Made by a program: the position numbers and the translations under genes. Positions 22,369 to 30,969 of a stretch of DNA of 64,000 nucleotides are shown piece by piece (position 1 is the stretch's first letter; the number at the start of each line of letters is the position of its first letter). Below the pieces are notes generated by a model, which was not told where the DNA came from, did not search any database, and saw only the letters and a list, made by a program, of their open reading frames with translations. Source of the stretch: Flavobacterium sediminis (GTDB lineage: Bacteria; Bacteroidota; Bacteroidia; Flavobacteriales; Flavobacteriaceae); the NCBI RefSeq assembly GCF_003148385.1, contig NZ_CP029463.1:372001-436000 (forward strand), read 5' to 3'.

Positions 22369-23010
22369 ATGAAAAAGAAAATTTTAAACGGTATAGTTCT
22401 ATTAGGCTTAATAGGCTATACAACGGTGGTTCACTCTCAATCAACTACAACCGCATCCTTTGGTATTAAAGGTGGAGCTAATTTCTCGAACCTTTATGTC
22501 GATGATGTTGACGACAACAACGTATTGACTGGTTTCAACTTAGGTTTATTTGTCAATATGCCTCTAAATGAAGTAGTCTCAATTCAACCTGAATTTTTGT
22601 ATTCACAAAAAGGTGCTAAACTATCCTACAACAATGCATTAGCTACCGGAGAGGCTAAGTTCCGGTTGAACTATTTAGAAGTACCTGTATTATTGAAATT
22701 AAACGTTACGCCAAACTTTAACCTTCATGCCGGTCCATATATTGCTTACCTAGTCGATTCTAAAGTGACCAATGAAACAAACGGAGGGACATTTGACTTC
22801 GAACAAAATATCAATAACGACGATCTTAATACATTCGATTACGGACTTTCCGGCGGATTTGGATTTGACTTTTCAACTATATCCATCGGAGCGCGCTACA
22901 ACTACGGACTCAATACCGTAGGAAAAAAACAAAACATCGGCGGAACCACTTATACTTTTCCGGATGGAAAAAACAGTTCCGTGAGTGTTTATATGGGAAT
23001 TAAATTTTAA
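22369..23010 (+). CDS. outer-membrane beta-barrel protein (PorT/OMP_b-brl type)
   Basis: A 213-residue protein with a signal peptide (to about 23, ending VHSQ) followed by alternating amphipathic strands. ASFGIKGGANFSNLY, PLNEVVSIQPEFLYSQKG and NFNLHAGPYIAYLV are typical of the small eight-stranded barrels in Bacteroidota annotated as PorT-family proteins. The last residue is Phe, as usual for outer-membrane barrels. It follows the DUF4142-like lipoprotein by 24 bp. Confidence 0.88.
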   Translation: MKKKILNGIVLLGLIGYTTVVHSQSTTTASFGIKGGANFSNLYVDDVDDNNVLTGFNLGLFVNMPLNEVVSIQPEFLYSQKGAKLSYNNALATGEAKFRLNYLEVPVLLKLNVTPNFNLHAGPYIAYLVDSKVTNETNGGTFDFEQNINNDDLNTFDYGLSGGFGFDFSTISIGARYNYGLNTVGKKQNIGGTTYTFPDGKNSSVSVYMGIKF

Positions 23011-23027
23011 CAATTAAAAAAAATGCT

Positions 23028-23183
23028 ATGGGAAATTTATTATATCTGATCGCAGTAATACTGGTAATACTATGGGCATTAGGATTATATGTAGGTTCAT
23101 TCGGAAACTTAATTCATATCCTGTTGATTATAGCTATCATCGCCATTCTATTGCGAATTATTAACAACAGTCGAAAAATTTAA
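23028..23183 (+). CDS. lmo0937-type small membrane protein
   Basis: A 51-residue protein, MGNLLYLIAVILVILWALG at its start, with two hydrophobic segments separated by GSFGNLIH and a short basic tail RIINNSRKI. This matches the lmo0937 family of very small membrane proteins, often linked to stress responses in Bacteroidota, function unknown. It starts 17 bp after the barrel gene and is followed by the second barrel gene after 58 bp. The start is the ATG at 23028; an overlapping ATG at 23023 is out of frame. Confidence 0.8.
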   Translation: MGNLLYLIAVILVILWALGLYVGSFGNLIHILLIIAIIAILLRIINNSRKI

Positions 23184-23241
23184 AGCCTCTATTTAGAATA
23201 ATTCATACACTGAATTTATGTACCACTAAAAACAAAATCAC

Positions 23242-23781
23242 ATGAAAAAAATATTTTATACCGTTGTTATGAGTACGTTACTCTTAACAACGGTAAGATC
23301 ACTTGCACAGGAAAAATACAATCTTGACACACCTTATGACCCTAAGTTCAAATTAGGAATAGGCTTGTCAATAGGAGCGCCATTACAAGATCCTTACGAA
23401 AGTAGTCTGGGAGGAGACGTTCGTTTACAATACGACTTTTCAAAACCTTATTCGCTTACGTTAACCACCGGGTATAACAATTTATTTGTAAACGGTAGTA
23501 ACAATGACTTGGGATATATACCTCTGAAAGGAGGTTTCAAAGCCTTTGTTCTAAAAGACAAGTTCTATTTGATGGGAGAAGCCGGAGCAGCCTTTGCCGT
23601 TACCAACGGATACGACAAAACATCTTTACTCTTAAGCCCCACGATAGGTTATGCTACTCAATACATCGACTTAAGCTTACGATACGAACACTTAAGTGAT
23701 TTCCCTACTGTTGAAAATGATCAGTTCAACAAAGGTCTTGGCCAAATCATGATTCGTTTAGCGTATGGCTTTAATCTATAG
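23242..23781 (+). CDS. small outer-membrane beta-barrel protein
   Basis: A 179-residue protein with a signal peptide (cleavage near SLAQ, residue 22) and a predicted eight-stranded barrel: alternating strands such as YSLTLTTGYNNLFV, FYLMGEAGAAFAV and YIDLSLRYEHL, and a C-terminal strand ending YGFNL. No specific function can be assigned. It is part of the 21.8-25.7 kb envelope series. Confidence 0.8.
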   Translation: MKKIFYTVVMSTLLLTTVRSLAQEKYNLDTPYDPKFKLGIGLSIGAPLQDPYESSLGGDVRLQYDFSKPYSLTLTTGYNNLFVNGSNNDLGYIPLKGGFKAFVLKDKFYLMGEAGAAFAVTNGYDKTSLLLSPTIGYATQYIDLSLRYEHLSDFPTVENDQFNKGLGQIMIRLAYGFNL

Positions 23782-23806
23782 AATATATTAACAAAAAAAA
23801 TGTGCT

Positions 23807-24457
23807 ATGAAAAATTTATTAAGATTAACAGGATCAACGGTATTTGCAATAATTATGATTGCATGTACCGATAAAGAAAACAAAATATCTGCTCAAAAAA
23901 TTGATAATTTCACTAAATTTGTAGACTCAATAAGTTCAGTTTCTATCAATGAATCTTCTGAAAAATGGAAAGACATTGAAGCAACATATCAAATGAAAAA
24001 GAATGAAGCTGAACAAGCTATTACCAAAATAGATAATAAAGTTACTGCCCAAGAAAATATTGATGCCTCAACCACAAAATTTGATTTGTATAAATCTGAA
24101 GTTACTGAATCAAAGATGCAAATGGAAAAAAAGAAGTTGAGAAAAGCGCTACTAGGCGAAGAGCACACTGGAGAAGACCTAACCTTTAGTTGGGTTAACA
24201 AAGACAATATTTTACAAGTTTATGAAAACTTTGTCAACACTGTTGAGCAAAACAAAGCTCTTTATTCCAGAGAAGATTGGGACGAAATAAAGTTACTTTA
24301 TGAAGCTTTGGATTCTCGTAAAAATACCATTGAAAAAGAAGGCTTATCTTCTGATGACAATTTAAAAATTGCTGCTTTAAAAGTAAAATTTGCGCCTATG
24401 TATACTTTAAACAGAATGAATGCTAAGGCTGAAGAAAATGCAGAAGCAAAAGAATAA
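23807..24457 (+). CDS. helical lipoprotein, DUF6565-like
   Basis: A 216-residue protein with a lipobox IMIACT (Cys about residue 20). The mature part is strongly charged and helical, rich in Lys/Glu, with WKDIEATYQMKKNEAEQA and SREDWDEIKLLYEALDSRK. Similar proteins beside lipocalin and OmpA genes in Flavobacteria carry DUF6565; I am moderately sure of this. Function unknown; a periplasmic coiled-coil spacer or chaperone is possible. Confidence 0.65.
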   Translation: MKNLLRLTGSTVFAIIMIACTDKENKISAQKIDNFTKFVDSISSVSINESSEKWKDIEATYQMKKNEAEQAITKIDNKVTAQENIDASTTKFDLYKSEVTESKMQMEKKKLRKALLGEEHTGEDLTFSWVNKDNILQVYENFVNTVEQNKALYSREDWDEIKLLYEALDSRKNTIEKEGLSSDDNLKIAALKVKFAPMYTLNRMNAKAEENAEAKE

Positions 24458-24464
24458 TCATGAT

Positions 24465-24482
24465 GTCCGGCTTTTGCCGGAC
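24465..24482 (+). terminator. short intercistronic hairpin
   Basis: Perfect 7-bp stem GTCCGGC / GCCGGAC with TTTT loop, followed by TCCTTTTA. The weak T tract suggests an attenuator or mRNA-stability hairpin rather than a full stop. It also argues against an upstream start for the lipocalin gene. Confidence 0.6.
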
Positions 24483-24501
24483 TCCTTTTAAATACCAAAT
24501 T

Positions 24502-24969
24502 ATGAAAAAAATAACTCTTATTCTTGTCACACTTTTTGTCTTTGGGTGTAAACCAACAGAAAAAGCTGTGGAAACCAAACTCAATTACCAATCACAAGTC
24601 GCTGTAAAAGGAGACTGGCAGGTCACTGATGTTTCTTATGCTAATTCTGACTACATAAAAGTCAGTTTATTTGATCTGGGAAATACCAAATGTTTTGTAA
24701 ACAGTACCTGGCATTTCATTTCCAACAACAACAAAGGAAGTATGAAAATCAATGACTATTCCTGTGCGTATGAAAGTGATATTACCTGGTACATCAATCA
24801 GAATAATGAAATGGTAATCAAATTTTTAAACGGAACAAAAAGTAAAAAAGTGACTACCGGATACGTAGTTCAGTATGTACCGATTAATGAAAATAAATTC
24901 CAATTGATCGAACAAGCTGACGTATTAAACAAAACACAAGATATTGTATTAACTTTTGAACGCATATAG
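24502..24969 (+). CDS. lipocalin-family lipoprotein
   Basis: A 155-residue protein beginning MKKITLILVTLFVFGCKP, a lipoprotein signal with Cys at residue 16. GDWQVTDVSY, the WHFISNNNKGSM segment and a final ...IVLTFERI strand fit the lipocalin-like domain common in Flavobacterium. An in-frame Met at 24460 would place the 24465-24482 hairpin inside the gene and hide the signal, so it was rejected. The ompA gene follows after 2 bp. Ligand unknown. Confidence 0.83.
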   Translation: MKKITLILVTLFVFGCKPTEKAVETKLNYQSQVAVKGDWQVTDVSYANSDYIKVSLFDLGNTKCFVNSTWHFISNNNKGSMKINDYSCAYESDITWYINQNNEMVIKFLNGTKSKKVTTGYVVQYVPINENKFQLIEQADVLNKTQDIVLTFERI

Positions 24970-24971
24970 TT

Positions 24972-25652
24972 ATGAAAAAAACAATTTTAATAGCATTATC
25001 GGCTGTATTATTGGTACAGTGTAATGCGGTGAAGAATTCAAACAATACACAACGAGGGGCTGTGATCGGTGCAGCAGGAGGTGCCGTGATCGGAGGTATT
25101 TTAGGAAACAACTTAGGAAAAGGCGGAAAAGGTGCTACCGGAGCTATTTTAGGAGGTGTTATCGGTGGAGTCGCCGGAGGATTAATCGGGCGAAAAATGG
25201 ACAAGCAAGCACGTGAAATTCAGGAACAATTACCAGGAGCACAAGTAGAACGTGTCGGAGAAGGTATTAAACTGACTTTAAATGAGAATGCAATTCGATT
25301 CAATTTAAACGAATCGTCTTTGACCAGTACAGCTAAAGCTAATTTAGATAAATTAGTTCCGGTCTTTAAAGATTACAATGACACTAACATTATCATCTAC
25401 GGACATACAGATAGTTCCGGAAACGATGATTACAATATGACCTTATCGGTTAAAAGAGCCGAATCCGTAAAAAACTACCTGATTGCCAAAGGACTTTCCG
25501 GTTCGCGATTTGAAATTGTAGGTATGGGAGAAACCGAACCTATCGATACCAATGAAACGAAAGAAAGCATGGCCAATAACAGAAGGGTTGAATTTGCTAT
25601 TATTGCCAATGAAAATATGGTACAGCAAGCACAACAGGAAGCACAAAACTAA
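24972..25652 (+). CDS. OmpA-family lipoprotein with glycine-zipper domain
   Basis: A 226-residue protein. The lipobox LLVQCN gives a lipidated Cys near residue 16. Residues 29-75 are a glycine-zipper with repeated GAVIGG, GAILGG and GLIGRKMD. The C-terminal OmpA domain (about 105-220) holds NLNESSLTSTAK and the peptidoglycan-binding segment IIIYGHTDSSGND, with NRRVEF near the end. It should anchor the outer membrane to peptidoglycan. Last gene of the envelope series, closed by a strong terminator. Confidence 0.93.
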   Translation: MKKTILIALSAVLLVQCNAVKNSNNTQRGAVIGAAGGAVIGGILGNNLGKGGKGATGAILGGVIGGVAGGLIGRKMDKQAREIQEQLPGAQVERVGEGIKLTLNENAIRFNLNESSLTSTAKANLDKLVPVFKDYNDTNIIIYGHTDSSGNDDYNMTLSVKRAESVKNYLIAKGLSGSRFEIVGMGETEPIDTNETKESMANNRRVEFAIIANENMVQQAQQEAQN

Positions 25653-25660
25653 GACATAAA

Positions 25661-25683
25661 AAATCCCCGCGATGCGGGGATTT
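25661..25683. terminator. bidirectional terminator between ompA-like gene and prfA
   Basis: Perfect 10-bp stem AAATCCCCGC / GCGGGGATTT with a 3-base loop; T runs follow on both strands. Confidence 0.92.
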
Positions 25684-25687
25684 TTTA

Positions 25688-26761
25688 TTAATATACTTCA
25701 GACTCTTTTAATTTTTCTGTATTAGCTACTAATTGCAACTCATCAATTATCTTTTGGAGATTTCCGTTCATTACACCATCCAAATCATAAATCGTCAACC
25801 CGATTCTATGATCCGTCACACGACCTTGAGGATAATTGTACGTTCTGATCTTAGCCGAACGGTCACCCGAACTTACTTGCGAATTACGTTTCTTAGCATC
25901 TTCTTCCTGCTTCTTAGCCAATTCCATTTCGTACAAACGAGAACGTAATACCTGTAAAGCTTTATCTTTATTCTTATGCTGTGATTTTTCATCCTGACAT
26001 TGCGCCACTAATCCCGTAGGAATATGTGTCATACGCACTGCAGATTTAGTTGTATTTACCGACTGACCACCGGGACCTGACGAACAAAACAAATCAATAC
26101 GCACATCATTCATATCAATTTGCACGTCAAACTCTTCTGCTTCTGGCAATACCATCACTGTAGCCGCCGAGGTATGTACCCTTCCCTGAGTTTCAGTTTG
26201 CGGAACACGTTGCACACGATGCACACCGGCTTCAAATTTCAAAGTTCCGTAAACGTCTTCACCGTTCACTTCAAAAACGATCTCTTTATAACCACCGGCA
26301 GTTCCTTCATTCAAGTCTACTACTGAAGTTCTCCAACCTCTGCCTTCGCAATATTTGGTATACATTCTATATAGATCTCCTGCAAAAATTGATGCCTCAT
26401 CACCACCCGTTCCCGCACGGATCTCAACCATTACATTTTTAGCATCTTCAGGGTCTTTAGGAATCAACATAAATTTGATCTCTTCCTCTAACTGAGGCAA
26501 ACGCTCCTGAGCTTCATCCAGTTGCATTTTGGCCATTTCCACCATTTCTGCATCCGATCCGTCTGCAATAATTTCTTTAGCCTCTTTTATATTTCCGGTA
26601 ACATTAATGTACTCCTCGCGCTTTTCAACAAGTGCTTTCAGATCTTTGTATTCCTTATTCAACTGTACATATCGCTTCTGATCTGCGATTACATCAGGTT
26701 GAATGATCAGATCTGAAATCTCATCAAAACGTTGTTTTACATATTGCAACTTTTCTAACAT
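25688..26761 (-). CDS. prfA: peptide chain release factor 1
   Basis: A 357-residue translation factor that reads UAA and UAG stop codons. The catalytic GGQ is in [15 protein letters not shown], preceded by [18 protein letters not shown], the domain that carries the stop-codon reading loop. The C-terminal [12 protein letters not shown] is typical. Length is normal. A -7 element, TAAATTTG on the minus strand at 26786-26793, lies 24 bp upstream of the start. Confidence 0.97.
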   Translation of the reverse strand: MLEKLQYVKQRFDEISDLIIQPDVIADQKRYVQLNKEYKDLKALVEKREEYINVTGNIKEAKEIIADGSDAEMVEMAKMQLDEAQERLPQLEEEIKFMLIPKDPEDAKNVMVEIRAGTGGDEASIFAGDLYRMYTKYCEGRGWRTSVVDLNEGTAGGYKEIVFEVNGEDVYGTLKFEAGVHRVQRVPQTETQGRVHTSAATVMVLPEAEEFDVQIDMNDVRIDLFCSSGPGGQSVNTTKSAVRMTHIPTGLVAQCQDEKSQHKNKDKALQVLRSRLYEMELAKKQEEDAKKRNSQVSSGDRSAKIRTYNYPQGRVTDHRIGLTIYDLDGVMNGNLQKIIDELQLVANTEKLKESEVY

Positions 26762-26864
26762 AGCTGTCTTTCTTTTTTAGGAGTGCAAATTTATGCTTTT
26801 TTACGCAATGTTTAAAGTTAAAAAATCTTAAGTTTTATTTTTTGAGAATCAAACGATTAAAACA

Positions 26865-26947
26865 TTTATTTAAAACAAGTCTAAATAAATTTTGATTCTT
26901 ATTGTACACTTACTATTTTTGCATTGTTTTTATTAAATCTAAATAAA
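26865..26947 (+). promoter_or_regulatory. iron-type promoter with two Fur-like boxes (receptor 1)
   Basis: Box A (26865-26889, centre 26877) is a 25-bp imperfect palindrome with ends TTTATTTA / TAAATAAA. It is followed directly by TTTG (26891-26894), 19 bp, and TATTTTTG (26914-26921). Box B (26929-26947, centre 26938) ends on the first base of the start codon. The box sequences resemble the 7-1-7 Fur site, and the downstream gene is a siderophore receptor. Fur as the binder is inference. Confidence 0.75.
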
Positions 26948-29061
26948 TGAAAAATAAAATACTCATCTTAGCTATTAGTTCAATTGCCATTTCAGGTTGG
27001 ACACAGGAAAAACAAAAAGACAGCATAAAAAGTTTAAAAGAAGTTGTCGTGAGTGGCACACCGAATAAATATGTCGTTAAAGAACCTTCAAACAGTCTCC
27101 GCTTACAAACCGAGATAGAAAAGATCCCACAAAACATTCAGGTTATTACTAAAGATGCCATTGATAACCAAAACATCATTAACATGATGGAATCGGTTAC
27201 CCGCAATGTCAGTGGTGCTCAAATGATTGAACACTGGGGACACTTTGCCCGTATAAATATGAGAGGCTTTAAACTACCGGCTTTCCGAAACGGAATGAAC
27301 GTAGAACTGCCTTGGGGACCACTTTCTGAAGACATGTCGATGGTAGAACGCATTGAGTTTGTAAAAGGACCTTCAGGATTTATGATGTCGGCAGGTGAAC
27401 CAGGAGGTTTTTACAATGTTGTTACTAAAAAACCAACTAAAAATAAGATCCGAGAATTGAGTTTTACTACCGGGAGTTACAACACCTATAGAGGAACTAT
27501 CGACTTAGGTGGTGCTTTAAGTAAAGATGGTAAATTTCAATACCGCTTAAACGGTATGTATCAAAACCTGGAAAGTCAAAGAGAATTTGAAAAAAGCAAC
27601 CGTTACAGTATTGTACCGTCTTTCCGTTATGAATTCTCAGATAACACTACGGTTACTACTGAAGTTACTTACCAAAAGGCCAAACAAATGATCGGGGCAG
27701 CCTATGTTTTTGCGCCTGCTTCAGCAGGTTACGGAAGTTTGGACAGAGATTTTTCAATCCTTGATAAGGATTTTCCAATGTCTACCATCGAAGAAGTCAG
27801 CTTTCTGACCAACATTACACATAAATTCAATGAAAACTGGTCTGTTGCCGGCCAATACATGATTATGCAATATAGCGGAACGGGAAGCAGTTTATGGGCT
27901 TACAGCATGGCTGAAAACGGAGACTTATTGCGCTATTTGAGTATCTGGGATGCTTTATCTACGAACCAATTGGCTCAAATTTATACAAACGGCACATTCA
28001 ATACCGGTTTTATCAAACATAAAGTAATGGGTGGCATTGATTCCAGAAACTTAAGTTATTATGCGGACTGGGGACAATACGGATTAATTGATGATCCGGC
28101 AAATCCTTTCAACATTTATAATCCGGTCTACGGGAATGCCGTTTATCCTGAATTTGACCGTTCGCAATCTGTAAAAGAAAGAGGAGCGGCTAATCATCAG
28201 GGAGCGGATCTGTATTCGGCTTATGCTCAGGATGAATTGAATTTTTTAGACGAAAAGTTACGCTTAACAATTGCAACTCGTTATACAGAAGGTAAAACAT
28301 TTGCTTACGGAGCCGAAAGTAAAGAAGCTCGTTTCACTCCCCGATTCGGTCTAAGCTACGATATTTTAAAAGGATTTACTGCCTATGCTTTATATGACCA
28401 ATCCTTTGCACCGCAATACGGAGCAAGTGCCACCGGAGAAAAATTTGACCCGGTTCTGGGAACAGATATAGAAGGAGGTCTAAAAAAATCATGGTTCAAA
28501 GGCAAATTAAATACCGGATTGACCGTTTATCAAATTACCAAAGAAAATGTATTAGTAAACGATCCTGAAAACCCAAACTTCAGTATTCAGTTAGGTGAAA
28601 TTCAATCTAAAGGAATTGAATTTGATATGCAAGGACAAATAACTCCGGAATTAAATATAATATTGAACTATGCTAATACTGATGTCGAGATCACTAAAGA
28701 CTCTGATCCGGCTAATGTCGGTACCAAAGTCGCCGGATTTGCCAAACATATCACAAACGGCTGGATTAATTATAATTTCAAAAAAGACTCGTTCTTAAAA
28801 GGTTTCGGAATCTCCGCCGGATATCAATATCAGGTTGACAGATCTTCATGGAACTGGGGGGCGGACAATGAATCTGAATTACCGGATTATTTCAGACTGG
28901 ACGGAGCTATCTCCTGGAAAAACCAACATTTTAGTGCTACTTTAACTATCAACAATATTTTAGATGAATACCTGTATAGCGGTTCTAATTACGGAACTTA
29001 TCTATACTGGCAAAGTGAACCGGGAATCAATGGGAGGATCACAGTTGCCTACCGCTTTTAA
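26947..29061 (+). CDS. TonB-dependent siderophore receptor
   Basis: A 704-residue outer-membrane receptor. Signal peptide to about 20 (ending GWTQ); the plug domain begins with SLKEVVVSGTPNKY (TonB-box-like region) and continues through IPQNIQVITKDAI, NMRGFKLPAFRNGMN and VERIEFVKGPSGFMM. The 22-strand barrel runs to the C-terminal RITVAYRF ending in Phe. The FhuA/FoxA-like plug and the paired Fur-like boxes support ferric-siderophore uptake; the substrate cannot be named. A PepSY membrane protein gene follows. Confidence 0.94.
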   Translation: MKNKILILAISSIAISGWTQEKQKDSIKSLKEVVVSGTPNKYVVKEPSNSLRLQTEIEKIPQNIQVITKDAIDNQNIINMMESVTRNVSGAQMIEHWGHFARINMRGFKLPAFRNGMNVELPWGPLSEDMSMVERIEFVKGPSGFMMSAGEPGGFYNVVTKKPTKNKIRELSFTTGSYNTYRGTIDLGGALSKDGKFQYRLNGMYQNLESQREFEKSNRYSIVPSFRYEFSDNTTVTTEVTYQKAKQMIGAAYVFAPASAGYGSLDRDFSILDKDFPMSTIEEVSFLTNITHKFNENWSVAGQYMIMQYSGTGSSLWAYSMAENGDLLRYLSIWDALSTNQLAQIYTNGTFNTGFIKHKVMGGIDSRNLSYYADWGQYGLIDDPANPFNIYNPVYGNAVYPEFDRSQSVKERGAANHQGADLYSAYAQDELNFLDEKLRLTIATRYTEGKTFAYGAESKEARFTPRFGLSYDILKGFTAYALYDQSFAPQYGASATGEKFDPVLGTDIEGGLKKSWFKGKLNTGLTVYQITKENVLVNDPENPNFSIQLGEIQSKGIEFDMQGQITPELNIILNYANTDVEITKDSDPANVGTKVAGFAKHITNGWINYNFKKDSFLKGFGISAGYQYQVDRSSWNWGADNESELPDYFRLDGAISWKNQHFSATLTINNILDEYLYSGSNYGTYLYWQSEPGINGRITVAYRF

Positions 29062-29091
29062 TTTTAATTTCATGTTAGTTTAAATTTTGAG

Positions 29092-29122
29092 CTCCTCTAA
29101 TGTGTTTGCATTAGAGGAGTTT
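29092..29122 (+). terminator. hairpin after receptor 1
   Basis: Perfect 11-bp stem CTCCTCTAATG / CATTAGAGGAG with a 6-base loop and a short T tract. It may partly terminate between the receptor and the PepSY gene. Confidence 0.72.
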
Positions 29123-29173
29123 CAAGTCTTAAAACACAACCGGAAAAGCTCATTATAAAAAGACACATTTTTG

Positions 29174-30355
29174 ATGAAAAAGACAAAAAAAAACAGATTC
29201 AAATACTGGATCGGAAAACTTCATTTATGGTTAGGTTTAACAACAGGATTACTTGTTTTCATTATATCGATAACCGGAGCGATCTATGCTTTTCAGGAAG
29301 AAATCACCAATCATCTTAGAAAAGATGTTATTTTTCACAAAGAACAAAATATTGAAGCTAAAGCTATTCTGCCAATCAAAGAACTGGAAAAAAAAGTTAA
29401 TGAATATACATCTGAAAAATTCCCTTTACATTGGGTCACAATTCCGGTTGATAAAAAAAGAAGCTACATTTTTTACTATTACGAACACGATCCCAACGGA
29501 TGGAACCTCTTTGAAGAATACATCATTTACAAATCTGTTTATGTTAACCCTTTTACCGGAGAGATACTCGGAAGTTATGATGAAATAAGCTCCTTTTTCA
29601 ACATTATTAAATCAATCCATTTCAGCCTGATGCTCAATACGAGTTGGGGAGTTTATGTTTGTGGAATTCCGACACTTATTTTTGTTTTCATGCTGATCTC
29701 CGGAATCATTCTTTGGTGGCCGAAAAATAAAAATGCACGCAAACAACGTTTCCGCTTCAACTGGAAAAAAGTAAAAAAATGGAAGCGAAAAAATTATGAC
29801 CTACATAATATTCTGGGGTTCTATGCCTCCTCAATTGCATTAATCATAGCAATAACCGGACTGTTCTATTCCTTTCTTTTTATCAAAGCTCTCATTTACA
29901 TTGTATTCTCGGGTGGCGATACTACTTATCCTGACTTTTCACATATCAAAACGAAAGCTCCTATTGAAATGCGTAACGCGCAAACTCTTGATAAGATTAG
30001 TGCTAAAGTAGAAGAATTATATCCGGATGCTTTTGCTTACGCATTAGATTTCGGTTACGAACATCTAGACGAACATGAGCACCCTAACTATTCTGTCTAT
30101 GTGAAACAACTTTCGTATTCCTATCACATCAACCACAACCTTATCTTTGATGAGAACTCCGGAGAGTTACTACATGTTCATGACCATAAAGATAAAAACA
30201 TGGGAGAAAAAGCAGTTTCAGCCAATTATGACGTACACATTGGTGCCATATTAGGCATTTGGGGTAAAATTTTAGCCTTCATAATCAGTCTGATCTGTGC
30301 TTCCCTTCCCGTAACCGGTTTTTTAATATGGTGGGGGAGAAAAAAGAGACACTAG
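29174..30355 (+). CDS. PepSY-associated TM-helix protein (iron-regulated membrane protein)
   Basis: A 393-residue inner-membrane protein with four main helices: about 15-38 (KLHLWLGLTTGLLVFIISI), about 160-180, about 210-235 and about 365-390. Two periplasmic PepSY-like segments lie between them, and conserved His residues occur in the HLWLG and YDLHNILGFYAS helices. Such proteins are coded next to siderophore receptors and are thought to reduce or release iron at the inner membrane (PiuB/FsqB-like). The ATG at 29174 was used; a TTG lies directly before it. Confidence 0.9.
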   Translation: MKKTKKNRFKYWIGKLHLWLGLTTGLLVFIISITGAIYAFQEEITNHLRKDVIFHKEQNIEAKAILPIKELEKKVNEYTSEKFPLHWVTIPVDKKRSYIFYYYEHDPNGWNLFEEYIIYKSVYVNPFTGEILGSYDEISSFFNIIKSIHFSLMLNTSWGVYVCGIPTLIFVFMLISGIILWWPKNKNARKQRFRFNWKKVKKWKRKNYDLHNILGFYASSIALIIAITGLFYSFLFIKALIYIVFSGGDTTYPDFSHIKTKAPIEMRNAQTLDKISAKVEELYPDAFAYALDFGYEHLDEHEHPNYSVYVKQLSYSYHINHNLIFDENSGELLHVHDHKDKNMGEKAVSANYDVHIGAILGIWGKILAFIISLICASLPVTGFLIWWGRKKRH

Positions 30356-30394
30356 TTTGCCACTATCTCTTTTGTTGTAATTACAAAATTTACA

Positions 30395-30476
30395 TTATTT
30401 AAAATAATTCTAAATAATTTGCTCTTTAACAAGAGAGTTAGTATTTTAGCCTAACTATTTAAAATCATTCTTAATA
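30395..30476 (+). promoter_or_regulatory. iron-type promoter with two Fur-like boxes (small gene)
   Basis: Box C (30395-30417, centre 30406) is a 23-bp palindrome with 10 of 11 arm positions paired. It abuts TTTG (30418-30421); TATTTTAG (30442-30449), one mismatch from the -7 consensus, follows after 20 bp. Box D (30456-30476, centre 30466, 8 of 10 arm pairs) ends on the base before the start codon. Confidence 0.78.
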
Positions 30477-30821
30477 ATGTGTCGCAATTATATATTACTT
30501 AATCAAACCGAAAATGGCCTTCTGCTTTTTCTTAAAGGATGTGCTAATTATCAGTTAAGCTATAAAAATCTGAATTTCAGCCTTACTAAAGAAGAACTTA
30601 AAGCATTTAAAAATTACCTCAAAAAAATAAATATTGAATATTGGGAAACTGAATATCAAAATTCTATTTACCCCAAAAAAATACCGATTCCTACATTACA
30701 AAAGAATTTTATCATTTTACTGGATCGCATTGAAATTGAAGAACTACTACGTTTACTTCAAAAAGAGTATTGCTCCTTTTTAAGGTTTTCTGACATTAAG
30801 AATACTATTATCTGGAACTAA
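30477..30821 (+). CDS. small Cys-containing protein, DUF6686-like
   Basis: A 114-residue cytoplasmic protein without signal peptide. It starts MCRNYILLNQTENG and has a second cysteine in KGCANYQLSYKNLNFSL, then an amphipathic helix LTKEELKAFKNYLKKI. The pattern recalls DUF6686, small Bacteroidota proteins of unknown function; I am not certain of the family. It has its own two-box iron-type promoter and sits between the two siderophore-uptake units, so it is probably iron-starvation induced. Confidence 0.6.
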   Translation: MCRNYILLNQTENGLLLFLKGCANYQLSYKNLNFSLTKEELKAFKNYLKKINIEYWETEYQNSIYPKKIPIPTLQKNFIILLDRIEIEELLRLLQKEYCSFLRFSDIKNTIIWN

Positions 30822-30883
30822 AAGCACGCATTTTTATGTTATAAAAGCAGATCAAAATCACTAAAAAACAAATAGTTATCACT

Positions 30884-30968
30884 TTTAATTAAAATTAATC
30901 TAAATAAATTTTGGAGATTTCCTGTATTTCTATACTTTTGCGCCGTTATTTTAATTTGTTCTAAATAA
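30884..30968 (+). promoter_or_regulatory. iron-type promoter with two Fur-like boxes (receptor 2)
   Basis: Box E (30884-30908, centre 30896, 9 of 12 arm pairs) is followed by TTTG (30910-30913), 19 bp, and TACTTTTG (30933-30940), an exact -7 match. Box F (30946-30968, centre 30957) ends one base before the ATG. The layout is the same as at 26865-26947. Confidence 0.75.
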
Positions 30969-30969
30969 A

